64,000 bases of DNA from Aquilaria yunnanensis (Eukaryota; Streptophyta; Magnoliopsida; Malvales; Thymelaeaceae), in contig CM077600.1 in assembly GCA_039654915.1 (NCBI GenBank), forward strand, positions 37,122,492-37,186,491, given 5' to 3'. Positions 47,471-58,519 of the stretch are shown one piece after another. The notes beneath the pieces are model-generated. The model was not told the DNA's origin. It ran no database searches and worked only from the letters and a program-made list of their open reading frames with translations. Position 1 is the stretch's first letter; every line of letters starts with the position of its first letter. The position numbers and the translations under genes are program-made.

Positions 47471-50400
47471 ACGGGTGTTGACACCCAATTTCGTCCGGCC
47501 TTTTTTTTTTAAATTTTAAAAATTTTATTAAAAAAAAAAAACTAATTAAAAAATTATTATTATTATTATTATTATTGCTAAAAAATTTAATTATGTTAAT
47601 TAGTTTAAAATATATTTTTATTTTGAGAAGATTTGATTTAAAATAATATATGTGTGAATATGTATGTGTTTGAAATAAAAATAAAATTTCAGAAAAAAAT
47701 GACAAAAAATTAAAAGTTTGAGGTAAAAATGAAAAAATTGAGAAGTTTCGGATAAAATTGACAAATTCTGAAAGTTTCAGGAGCTTTGGGTAATTTTTCG
47801 CGTCAATTTTGGGCCTAAACGGACGTTTCTGGCCCAAATTGACAGAAAACGTTAAAATTGTCAAAATCAGAAGCTTCTGAGCTTATCCAGAGCTGGAGTA
47901 ACGTAAAGGACTGAAACTGTCATTTTACCAATTTAAAATATAAGTTTGAGATTTTTTATTAATTTATCCGTCCACAGTTCAGCTAAGCTCCTTCTATAAA
48001 TACCCCCCCAAATTCAGTGATGAACACACAGAAAATCAGAGAAAAAAGTTCAGAGCTCCTTTTTAAAAATAGATAAAATTACAGCCTTATTCCCTAGCCT
48101 CTCCTCCTTCTGCCAGAAAGTCTCAAAATTTTATTTTTCTACGATTTGACCATCTCTTTCGTTTGATCTCCTTCGTTGTTCTCTCTCTCTCTCCTCTCGT
48201 TTTCTCTCTCTTTCTCCTCCTGCCGTCACGCTGTCCCGCTGCCGACGCCGTCGCCGGTCGCCGTTTGCTCCCACGCAGTCCCGCCGCCGTCTTTTTCTCC
48301 TTTCCGTTTTCCTTCTGCCGCGTTTCTTCTCTCCCTCCGCCGGCTGCTGCCTGCCGCTCCTCCGCCGCCCTCCGCCCACGCCGCCGTCGCCCCTCCGCCC
48401 ACGCCTCGCCGCCCCACGCCCGTGCTCGCCTCCCTGCCGTGCCAGCTGCGCTTCGTCGCGTTTTCTGTTTTCCCAGCAAAACAGAATTTCAAATTCATTT
48501 CCCAAGGGTAAAACCTCCTTTCAGTCCTTCATCTTTTCAATTCTTTTCATTTTGGTCACTAATCTTTTTATTTTGTTTTTTTTTCAGAATTAATTACTAA
48601 CTTTATTTTTTTTACTTGTGTATTTATTTGTTTATTATTGTTATTGTTACTAACCTTTTTTTTTTGTTATTATTAACTTGTTAACTAACTTACTAACAAC
48701 TAACTTTTAACCTTATTATTGTTACTAACCTTTTAATTTTTGCATTATTACTAACTTTTATTATTGTTAATTAATTTAATCAACTTGTTTAATTAACAAT
48801 TAATTAATTTGGCTAAATTTTATTATTGTTGTTAATTAATTAATTTAATTAACTTGACTAACTTTTTATTATTGTTGTTAACAATTAATTTAATTAAACT
48901 TGGCTAATTTTTATTATTGTTGTTAATTAATTTAATCTAACTTTTTACTAACCTTTTTTATTGTTATTAACTAACTAATCCAACTAATCTAACTATATTA
49001 ATTGTGCTAACTTTTATTATTATTGTGTTATTAAAGTGGATGGCCAAAAAGCCCCACTTTATTAATTGAATTTTTTTATGATTAAAAGATAAAAAAAGGA
49101 ATTTTATGTGAATAATTTTCTAAAGGCTAATAAAAATTACTTTTTTTTTATTTTGAAACAAAGTTTTTATTCCTTTTAATAAACAAACATAATGAAATAA
49201 TTCAAAAATAAAATAAATAAATAAATAAACATAAAATCATTCTTTTAATACATCTTTAAATTTAATAATTAATGAAATAAAAAAAAATTAAAACTCCATG
49301 ACCAAATGATCCGCCATGATCCATGGCTCGGAAATATTTTTAAATAAAATATATAAATAAATTTTTTCTTTATAAAAAATAAAAAAAAAACTTTAGACTA
49401 ATATATTAATTATCTATTAATATATAATTTTTTTTAGTTTTCTTTATTAATAAAAAGAATAAAAAGCGTAAAATTGTTGGGTTAATATTTTTCAGTAATA
49501 TTTTATTTATTTCTTTTAAAATATAACTTTTTTTAGTTTTCTTTATAAAAAGAATAAAAAGAGTAAATTTTGAGTTAATATTTTTCAATAATATTTTATT
49601 TATTTCTTTTAAAATATAATTTTTTTTAGTTTTCTTTATTAATAAAAAGAATGAAAAGAATAAAAATTTTGGGTTAATATTTTATTCAGTAATATTTTAC
49701 TTATTAAAAGATATAACTTTTTGTTTCCTTTATAAAAATCTTAATCAAATAATTTCAAAATAATACAAAATAAAACAAAAATAATTGAATTTTCTCTTAA
49801 ATATTTTTGACTTATTGATTAGATATATTTTCAGAAATATAAATTAAAATAAAAAAAAAATCTTTCATCAAACAAAGAGGAATATAAAAAATAAAAATAT
49901 CAAGACTTTTGTTTTAAAATACATATAAGTTTTCGGTTAAATAATCTTTTATTCCAAAATAAATTAAATAAATATCAAAACTTTTCTTCTTTTGTTTAAA
50001 ATATACATATAAATTTTTGATTCTCTTAATAAAACAATTACTTTTGGTTAATCTTTTATAAAAAAAAATAATAAAAAATAATAAAAAAATAAAAAATAAA
50101 AAAATAAAAAAAAATTTAGTTCATGGTATATTGGCTGGAAACTGTCTCGTGCCCGCTTTTGAGCTGCTTCATCTGGTGAAGAGGGTCTGGCTGAGTAACA
50201 ACGCCCCGTACCATGATCAAAATTTTTATTTTTAAACTCTTTAATTCTTTTAAATTAACTTCTTATTAAATAAAAATTAATTATTATTTTTTTAATTCTT
50301 TTATAAATTGAGTAATCCTTTAAAATAATAAATATCTTTCATTAAAAAAGAAAACAAAAAAAGTAAACAAGAAAAAAAAAAAAGAAAGATAAGAAAAATA

Positions 50401-51338
50401 AAAGAAAGATAAGAAAGAAAAATAAAAGAAAGATAAGAAAGAAAAGAAAGATAAAAAAAAATAAAAGAAAAGATAAGAAAAAGAAAAGAAAGAAAGAAAA
50501 GACAAGAAAAATAAAAGAAAGATAAGAAAGAAAAATAAAAGAAAGATAAGATAAAGAAAAGAAAGGAAAGATAAGAAAAAGAAAAGAAAGATAAAAGAAA
50601 GAAAAAGAAAAAGAAAAGAAAGAAAGAAAAGAATAAAAAAGAAAGAAAAGAAAAGAAATTAAAAGAAAATTAAAAAAAAAAGTAAAAATAAGTAAAAAAG
50701 AAGAAAAAGAAAGAAAGTAAAAAAAGAAGTAAAAATATAAAGATAAATTTTTTAGTTAGTATTAAAAATCATTCATAAACAAAAAGAATTACCATTTAAA
50801 AATTAATTTCATAATAATAAGAATTAAATAATTACGATAAATCAATTTCCATATCCGGATGATCCGGCAGGATCTACGGTTTGGAAAATATCAAACTTTT
50901 TAAAATAAATAAATTAAATAAAAAGATAAAAATCCATATTTTTTACAATATGGATAAAATTGTTTAAAATTTCACCAAATTCCGTGTCCAAATGACTCGG
51001 CAGAGTCCATGGTTCGGAATCAAAATCTTCCGTGTCCAAATGACTCGGCAGAGTCCATGGTTCGGAAGTATCAAATTTTATAAATTAATTCAAAAATCTG
51101 CATCCGATTAATTCAGTTAAAATTTCTAGTTTGAAAATTAACTGAATATTTTCTAAAAGCAAAGCAAAACAAAATTAAAATCAACTAAGGTGCCAATTTT
51201 GGGCGCTATAACAAAGTTGTTTTAGCGTAACCGTACTCTCGATCCCCGAACTCTCGCAGACCAATTTTAAGGTGTCCAATCGACCTAGGTGAAACAGATT
51301 GGTGGCGACTCCCGAAAACCCGACGTTGCCACAACGGG
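47471..51338 (+). mobile_element. Solo LTR, 3,858 bp (47476-51333), with 5-bp target duplication
   Basis: It starts TGTTGACACCCAATTTCGTC at 47476 and ends GACGTTGCCACA at 51333. ACGGG directly flanks both ends (47471-47475 and 51334-51338). There is no primer-binding site, coding region or second LTR, so it is a product of LTR-LTR recombination. Start and end match the LTR of the 22.5-29.9 kb element in opposite orientation. Internally: CTATAAATACC TATA box near 47993; a GC/CT-rich block at 48160-48480 with Pro/Arg-rich spurious ORFs; AAAGAAAGATAAG-type low complexity at 50370-50730; repeated TCCGTGTCCAAATGACTCGG at 50981 and 51029. Confidence 0.9.
47993..48004 (+). promoter_or_regulatory. 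TATA box of the solo LTR
   Basis: CTATAAATACCCC, about 520 bp into the LTR and followed about 30-60 bp later by CAGA/ACACA-rich sequence, is placed as an LTR core promoter. The GC-rich block downstream would then be leader RNA. Confidence 0.55.
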
Positions 51339-51490
51339 GTACTAAATATTCAAGATGGGCTTTGATGCTCAAGAGTACCCTAGCTAAGCTACTAAGCTTA
51401 GTAAGAATGACAGGGTACTAAGTATTCAAGATGAGCTTTGACGCTCAAGAGTACCCTAGCGAAGCTACCAAGCTTAGTAAGAATGAGCCA
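51337..51490. repeat. 76-bp tandem repeat, two copies
   Basis: GGGTACTAA(A/G)TATTCAAGATG...GAGTACCCTAGC.AAGCTAC.AAGCTTAGTAAGAATGA begins at 51337 and 51413. The solo LTR's target site lies at the first base of the first copy. A related shorter repeat (about 58 bp, GCTTGCTAAGGCAAGAGTTA) follows at 51538 and 51596. Confidence 0.8.
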
Positions 51491-51639
51491 CCAAGAACTC
51501 CTGTACAGTGTGAATAAGGGCAAGTAATGGCAAGCCAAACTTGCTAAGGCAAGAGTTAAGCTCTTGTAAGAGTAAGGAAAGTAATGGAAAGCCAAGCTTG
51601 CTAAGGCAAGAGTTAAGCTCTTGTAAGAAGGACTAAGTT

Positions 51640-52390
51640 GAGGATGGGTTCCCCGCCATAGAACCCGTACTAGTGGCCATTAGTCAAGACCTCATAACGT
51701 TTTGAGCTCACGTTAAGATGCGTATATATGTTACATATGCTGGGTCCTAAAGTTTATTTTGCAGGTATTTAATTCCGTACTGAAAATTTATGATTCTCAC
51801 TCCCTTAAGTATCACATTGTGCAAATACTAATAGTGTGAAGCCTAACACCTACTGAAGGGTTGTTAAGCGAGGCTTTGGTGCAGGTATTTAAAATACCAT
51901 GAATCTTTAATGATCCTAAGTTAATGGTTAGTAATATTATTCTACTAACTAAGTTATTTAAAATAGCCTTGACAAATATAGGCAAAGTGCACAAGGAGAA
52001 GTTGGACCTCTCTTTTTTGGAGCTTTTGTGCTCAGGTGGAAGTTATCTTGGTAGTCTCAGACTTTGTACATATTAGGTACTTAGGTACCAAGGAAATGCC
52101 TCTAGTTTGACAAGGTTGTGCATGGACTTATTTAGTGTATATGTTTGTATATACACTGTGGTTGCTTATGGATGTACATAAGTTAAGTGTTATGTGTACA
52201 TGAGCTAATGCTTGTAAGTTTAAATAAATATATTTATATGACTTCGGCATGTGTTTCAATAGTTGAATGAATGCCGAAGTTAAGCACGCAAGTATTAGCT
52301 TAGCCATTTGCAACTAAAAGCAGAAATACTAAATCCTGATTATCCTAAGATCCTGGGAACACCCAATATCAGGGTAAGCAAGGAGGTTCC
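51640..52390. other. Non-coding region
   Basis: No gene recognised. The direct repeat GCAGGTATTTAA occurs at 51763 and 51882. The sequence may continue the LTR-like stretch interrupted by the solo LTR. Confidence 0.35.
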
Positions 52391-52712
52391 CTCACACCTT
52401 CAACGTGACCCGGTCACCTTTTTAGGTTACCTTCAAAGTGACCTAGTAACAATGAAAGTACCCTCAACGTGACCCGGTCACCTTTTTAGGTTACCTTCAA
52501 CATGAACCAGTCACAATGAAGGTACCTTCAACGTGACCCGGTCACCTTTTTAGGTTACCTTCAAAGTGACCCGGTCACTACGAAGGCACATTCAATGTGA
52601 CCCGATCACCTTTTTAGGTTACCTTTACTGTGACCCCGTCACCTTTTTAGGTTACCTTCAATGTGATTCGGTCACAATTAAGCTACCTTAAACGTGACCC
52701 AGTCATTTATTT
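52391..52712. repeat. 64-bp tandem repeat with GTGACCCGGTCAC palindromes
   Basis: CAACGTGACC starts at 52401, 52465 and 52529 and CAATGTGACC at 52593, a 64-bp period. Each unit is two diverged 32-bp halves of the form CCTTCAACGTGACCCGGTCA followed by CCTTTTTAGGTTA. The 13-bp palindrome GTGACCCGGTCAC recurs. Relics of the same half-unit (GGTGACTCGATCACATTTTT) occur at 55069-55110 and near 55346. Confidence 0.85.
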
Positions 52713-53179
52713 GCGATTGAATCTCGATTGTAATAAGCAATTAAAACTTTCAGTCAAGAATCAGTCGAGGAACTTATGGGTGACATGAATTTTAGAACTG
52801 AATATATTTTAATTAATGTAATGTTTATTTAATTAATATTATATAATCTAATTGGTTATTTATTTTATTTTTTTATTTAATTGATAATTACATTAAATTT
52901 GTATGAATATTAACTTATTATTAATTGTTATTAGTAATAAAATATTCAAATAATGAAATTAAAATTTAACTAAAATATATTTAAATTAATATGAAAGTCA
53001 ATACACATACCAAATATGCGTGTGTGTACATGCGTGAATATAATTACAAATGTGATACAGTCATAAATATATATAAGTTTATGAAATTTTCTTCATATAC
53101 ATAATTCCAAAAGTTAAAATTAATAAAGAAATTATATCATATAAAGGGAAGTAAGAACCATAAGAACACTTTTCATATC
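52713..53179. other. AT-rich non-coding region
   Basis: No gene or clear repeat boundary is seen. TTTCAGTCAAGAATCAGTCG near 52749 resembles words found again near 54440-54460. Confidence 0.35.
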
Positions 53180-54235
53180 TTAATAATTAATTAGACTTTA
53201 AACATGCAAACCCTAAATTAAACCCTAAACATAAAACCCTATACCCTCTAAGACCCTAACTCTATATCTTGAAATTGTAAACCTTAAACCTAATTATATA
53301 CCATCAACCTTAATCCCTAAATCCTAAAGACAAACCTTAAATCCTAAACCATTATTAAGCCCTAAAACAACTGCAAACCTTAACTACATACATACAAAAA
53401 ACCTTAAACCCTAAATCCTAAACCATAATTAAATCCTAAACTTTAATTTCATATCCCTAAACCCTAGACACTTAACACAACCCCTAATTAAACCATAAAC
53501 CCTAAACATTAATTAAAACCAAAGCCCTAATTAAACTTTAAACCCTATACCCAACTACCATTAACCCTAAACCCTAAATACAAACCCTAATAATTAAACC
53601 CTAAATACAAACCCTAGTAATTAAACCATAAACCCTAACCCTAACCCTAACTACTGTTAATCCAAAACTTTAAACCACAAATACAAACCCTAAACCTTAA
53701 TTACACCCTAAACCCTAGATACAAACCCTAAACCATAAACCCAACTACTATTAACCCTAAACCCTAAATACAAGCCCTATTCATTAAACCCTAAACCCTA
53801 ACTCTAATTACCATTAATCCTAAACTCTAAACCTTAAATACAAACCCCAATTAAACCCTAAACCCTAATTATACCCCAAACTTTAAATATAAAACCTAAT
53901 TAAACCGTAAACCCTAGATACAAACCTAATTAAACCCTAAACCCTAATCTTAACTACCATTAATCCTAAACTTTAAATCCTAAATACAAACCCTAATTAA
54001 ACCTTAAACCCTAAACCTAACTACCATTAACCCTAAAACCTAAACTCTAAATACAAAGCCTAATTAAACCCTAAACCCTAAATACTAACTAAACACCAAA
54101 CCGTAATTAAATCCAAAACCCTAAATACAAACCCTAATTAAACCCTAAATGCTTAACCTAATTTATACCATTAACCATAAACGCGAAACCCTAAACTATA
54201 AAAAAAAACTCAAACCCTAAAAACCTAAAACTTCT
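53180..54235. repeat. Degenerate telomere-like CCCTAAA repeat block
   Basis: About 1 kb is dominated by CCCTAAA, the plant telomere heptamer on this strand, mixed with longer words such as AAATACAAACCCTAATTAAA and AACTACCATTAA. Many heptamers are mutated (CCTTAAA, CCATAAA). AT-rich unique sequence lies on both sides, so this is interstitial, not a chromosome end. A few inverted TTTAGGG words lie at 54540-54615. Confidence 0.85.
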
Positions 54236-56060
54236 AAATCAACTTAGCCACTAAGAATGTGACTGAGGCAAATTGAATACCTAAAAAATTGACTAAAGGG
54301 CAAAAACAGTCAAATTTATAAAAATTTTCTGACTGAAAAGCGACTAATATGTGAGTGACTGAAACTTTCAATTGCCTATCAGTTGCAATTAAAAGTGCAC
54401 TTTTTTACTTCTGATTGTTTAGCAACTGAAACACTTGGCAACTAACCTTCAGTCGCTATTTTGCATCCATCTTGTACTGTGGTTTGAAAGATATGATTTA
54501 GGTCTTAGAGTTTAGGTTATGTGGGGAGATTGTTTTACGGTTTAGGGTTACTGCATGGGTTTTGGGTGTAGGGTTTAGGATTTTACCATTTAAAAATATG
54601 ATTAAAGGTTAGGGTTTGTTGTGTTTTGAGAATATGATTTTATGGAGGCACACTTAAAATTTTTATGGATTAACGGCTTTTTGGAATATTTTTTAAAAAA
54701 ATCCTAGTTTCCTACTCTACTTATAGTATTACAGAATATATGTAAATGCCTTACAAATCTGAAGCATCATTTATATATAGATAGTCTTACTCTAAGGTAC
54801 TTAAATTAATTATGGAATTAAGATTTAGGTATTTGAATAAAAATTTATAATTTCCTCATCAAAGAGCTATGTTTAAAAATCATCTATAACTCATTTTTTT
54901 TTTGTTTTTATTAAAATTTAAAGTAAAGAATTTTATTTTTGATGCAATGGACACTACAATAATTTTACTTATCTTTAAGTATTTTAAAAAAAATCATAAA
55001 AAAGTAAAATTTTCTTTTCTTCTTAGGTATTTTCAAGATGAATCGTTCATATTTTTAGGTTATTTAAAAGGTGACTCGATCACATTTTTAGGTTACTTTA
55101 AAAGTAACATAATGTAACCGATTATGATTTTATGTATCTAGTTTTATGTATTTGGTTTTATGAAGTCTCTTCCATACCCAATTTAATAAAAGAAATAAAA
55201 TCAATTAATTGAACTTACTTTTTTGGAAAAAATTATTTTTCATGTTCTTTTCAAGTTAAGTGGACAAGAATTTTTTATTTGTATAACATTCATAAATTTT
55301 TGTGGCATTCCTTTTAAAAATTTTTCTTAAGGATCAATTTAAATGGTGACCGAGTCAACTTCAGGGTACTTAAATGGTTATTGGATCTTTTGGGCAAATC
55401 TGAAATCTCTACAAGTTTAGGGTCATAATTGACGTATTCACAAAAGGTTTGGTACAAACCATGTAAGATTTAAAGATTTTATTGAAAATGAAGAAATCAC
55501 ATTCGTAGTCCCTAAATTGTTACGAATTCTACGGGAAACACCCCAACATTTCTTCTATGTCGCCCTCCAATGTCAAGCTTACTATCGTCGCCGTTGATTA
55601 GCCTCTGCCAACCATTTATGACGTGTGTCGCCATGCCACCAGAACCCTCAATACCTGTTTTAAGCTTCGCTGACCGCCACAAATGTGAAATCAATGATCT
55701 AAGGCCGCCGGACTCACGTATACCTATCACCGCCATTCCTTCAGCCATCACTGCCCAAAGACTAAGCTTCAGCATCTCCCATCGTCCCTACAACCGACCC
55801 ACACTGACACCTGGCTCAAATTTGCTACCCATGATCGCAATCAATAAGGAGAAGATTAGATCTCAACCGAGTCCGTTCGCCGCCCGAAGGCCCCGAACGT
55901 GACCCGGAATTCGACCAAAAAAAATTCACCTCTCCCCCTTATTAACCTGTTCAACCGGTTACAGATGCTGTATCGGACGGCTGAGATTTGTTTAAGAATA
56001 TCAAATGGCTCTAATTTGGGGGTATATTGGTACCCCCCTTTCCTGGGGGGTATTGTAGAA
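54236..56060. other. Non-coding region with a GC-richer patch
   Basis: Mostly AT-rich. At 54330-54480 AACTGAAA and TTCAGTCGC words crowd before TCTTGTACTGTG, reminiscent of a CACTA subterminal region, but no partner end was found. A GC-richer patch at 55550-55920 has open frames on both strands with no recognisable family; it may be captured or relic coding DNA. Confidence 0.35.
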
Positions 56061-56240
56061 AGGTCCCTCATTATATTATCAAAAGCGCTAAGCACTGATG
56101 TGACATAAGGAACAGTGATGTTGCCAGCTACAATACCTTTTTTTTTTACGTTTTGGTTTTTTAATGGGTTTTTTTATTTGGGATATTTTTTTTGTTTGCA
56201 ATTTCTTTTAAGCCTATGGTGTGTTAGTTACAGTACCCAC

Positions 56241-57187
56241 TAGGGTTGAGCATGGGTCGGGTTGCTTTGGTTTTATAGTTGAACCAAACCAACCCGAAAT
56301 GACTTCGATTCCAAAATTTTTCTACCCAACCCAAGAACCGAGAATCAAACAAAACCAGAACCATGGTTTTGGTTCTCGGGTTTTTTGGTTTATACCATAT
56401 ACCTATAACAACATCAAAATTCAATAAATTTACATCCATAATCAGTTTTATGACATATTCAACATAATATACAATTAAATTAATATTTAAATATATGTAC
56501 TTAGATACATTCAAGAGAGTTTTAAATGTTGTTCTTACAAAAATGGTTCAAAAGAATTGCTTGTGGGGCATCTTTTATCTAAACTAGTTTACTTCCTTCT
56601 AATAATTCTAATATTGGTATGACATTCAATATGAAAAACTGAGCCTTTAAGACTATCTTCTTCAGTATTAAAACTTAAAATATGTTGATATGATTAATTT
56701 TTAATTTTGCATGACTCATAAATGAAAAAAATATCATAATTGTGTCGTAAAGAGTAGTCTGGAATGAAAGATTGAAAGCAAAATGACCTAGGAGTGGTGA
56801 GTCTATGAAGCAAAGTGATTTAAGTGAATATGGAGAAATTTCGTAAATAATCCCACAACTTCCATACTGTTTCAATTTGGGACATCAGTTTAAGAGTTTA
56901 ATATAAAAATACAAAATAACCATCAAAATACTTCAAAGAAATATATGTGTGTGTGTGTGGATATATTAGTAATACTATAATTTTTATTATATAATTATAT
57001 ATATATCTTGGGTTCGGTTCCACCTCAAGTTGGTTCCATATAGAACCAGAACCAATCAAAAAACCGTCGGTTCTCTTATATATGGAACCAACCCGTGAAC
57101 TATAATCAATTTTTACCCTACCCAACCCAACCCAATGAAAGTGGTCCGGGTTGGGTTTCAAGTTTACCCAACTCATGCTCACCCCTA
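56241..57187. mobile_element. hAT non-autonomous element (947 bp) with perfect 8-bp duplication
   Basis: Termini TAGGGTTGAGCATGGGTCGG and, on the opposite strand, TAGGGGTGAGCATGAGTTGG. GTACCCAC flanks both ends exactly (56233-56240 and 57188-57195). Subterminal GGGTTGGG/CCCAACCC and GGTTCTCGGG/GAACCGAGAA-like words are inverted between the arms. No transposase ORF. A (GT)n tract lies at 56946-56958. Confidence 0.88.
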
Positions 57188-58483
57188 GTACCCACTCTGC
57201 TTCAATAATGTTTTTTTTTGTGTGTCTATTTTTTTTTGGTTCGGTTTTTTTCCATTTGGGTTTTCTTTGAACCTGGGATGTGTTAATTACTGTATATACT
57301 CTGTTACAGTAACTTTTTTTTGTACATCTAGTTGTTTTTGTATGAGTTTTCTTTAGGCTTGGAATGTTATGAACGGCACCACGGTCTCCTTTAGTTTTTT
57401 TTTTTAATGTTTGGTTTTCTTTTCGTTTGAGCTGTTTTTTTCATTTTTGTTTTTTTTCCGTTTGCTTTCCATAAGTAATAGTAAAATCGTCTGCTACAAC
57501 ACCTTTTTTTTCGCGCTTTCCCTTCTTTTTGTTGGGATGGTTTCTTTTTTCATTTGGGGGATTTTTTTTCATTTGATATTTCTTTAAGCATGGGCCGTGT
57601 TAGCTACCGTGCCGACGCTGATTTAGTAATGTTTTTTTTGTGTCTGTCTTTTTTTTTTTTGTTTAGGTTGAGTTTTTTTCCATTTGGATTATTTTTTTTA
57701 TTTAGATTTTCTTTAAATCTGAGATGTGTTAGCTACAATACATACTCTGTTACAATAACTTTTTTTGTGCATTTGGTTTTTTTTTCATTTGAGTTTTTTT
57801 TAGTTTAGGACGTTGTGAATAGCACCACTCGCTACTTCAGTTTTTTTGTGTGCTCGGTTTTCTTTTCATTTGGGTTGTTTTCTTCATTTGGAATTTTTTT
57901 TTTTGTTTGCGTTTTTTTTACCCTATATTTTATTCTTCACAATTAATTTTTTCCGTTTGCTATTTTTCTTTTTTTTTTTTTCCTAAAACTTGGTTGTTTT
58001 TCAGACTGTTGAGAATACAAATGGTCAAATTACACAATAAGTCATTCATTTATTTTAGATGACATTTTTTCCCTCAAACTTTAAAATCAGTCCTTTTTCC
58101 CCCTCGACACTCGATAGTACTCACGTTGTTCTCCAACCAGAGGGTGTCCAATTATGCAATAGATCCTCTATTTTTCTATAATGATATCTTTTAATTTTCA
58201 AATTTTAAAACCATACATTTTTGCCACTTTGTTTCAACAAACACAAACGATATCCTAAATTTTCCCTTTTTCTTTTTCACTTCAGACTCCTGAATATGAA
58301 TGAGTTATAGTCAAAATCCCAGTTTGTGCTTAAATAAAAAACCCAATTGGTTATTAAAAATTTTAAAACATTTCAATTTTTTCTTAAATTTTTTGAATTG
58401 ATCATGACTTGGTTTAAATTAACACCTTTTTAACTCTTTTTTTACCCTATATAAATGTAATCAGTAAAAAATTATTTCTTTAT

Positions 58484-58519
58484 TGATCGACCCGCAATGA
58501 AGTGCGGGTCATTTACTAG
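58484..58519 (+). other. Helitron 3' terminal hairpin and CTAG end
   Basis: 8-bp stem, 6-nt loop, 5-bp spacer (ATTTA), then CTAG and the target T. Rolling-circle transposons use this hairpin as the replication terminator. Confidence 0.7.

Larger units (their letters stand above)
56064..58519 (+). mobile_element. Probable non-autonomous Helitron, 3' end at 58519
   Basis: The 3' end has the Helitron signature: a perfect 8-bp hairpin GACCCGCA-atgaag-TGCGGGTC (58489-58510), then CTAG at 58516-58519 followed by T. The 5' end is uncertain. TCCCTCATTATATTATCAAA at 56064 resembles plant Helitron 5' ends but is preceded by G, not A. The body has no Rep/helicase gene. It contains a degenerate tandem duplication of about 420 bp (CTACAATACC near 56130 and CTACAACACC near 57496; AATGTTTTTTT.TGTGTCTGTC-like words near 57207 and 57628), interrupted by the hAT element. 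Confidence 0.5.

Noticed and set aside
47442..47864. 140-codon minus-strand ORF
   Set aside because: Crosses the solo LTR boundary and includes a poly-Asn run from (ATT)n. Not a gene.
48163..48600. Pro/Arg/Ala-rich ORFs of 90-145 codons on both strands
   Set aside because: All six frames are open because the segment is GC/CT-rich low complexity inside a solo LTR. No domain is present.
53180..54235. True chromosome end
   Set aside because: Heptamers are heavily mutated and long non-telomeric sequence with other transposons continues on both sides.
57554..58062. Phe-rich plus-strand ORFs
   Set aside because: Translation of T-rich low-complexity repeats within the Helitron-like body.
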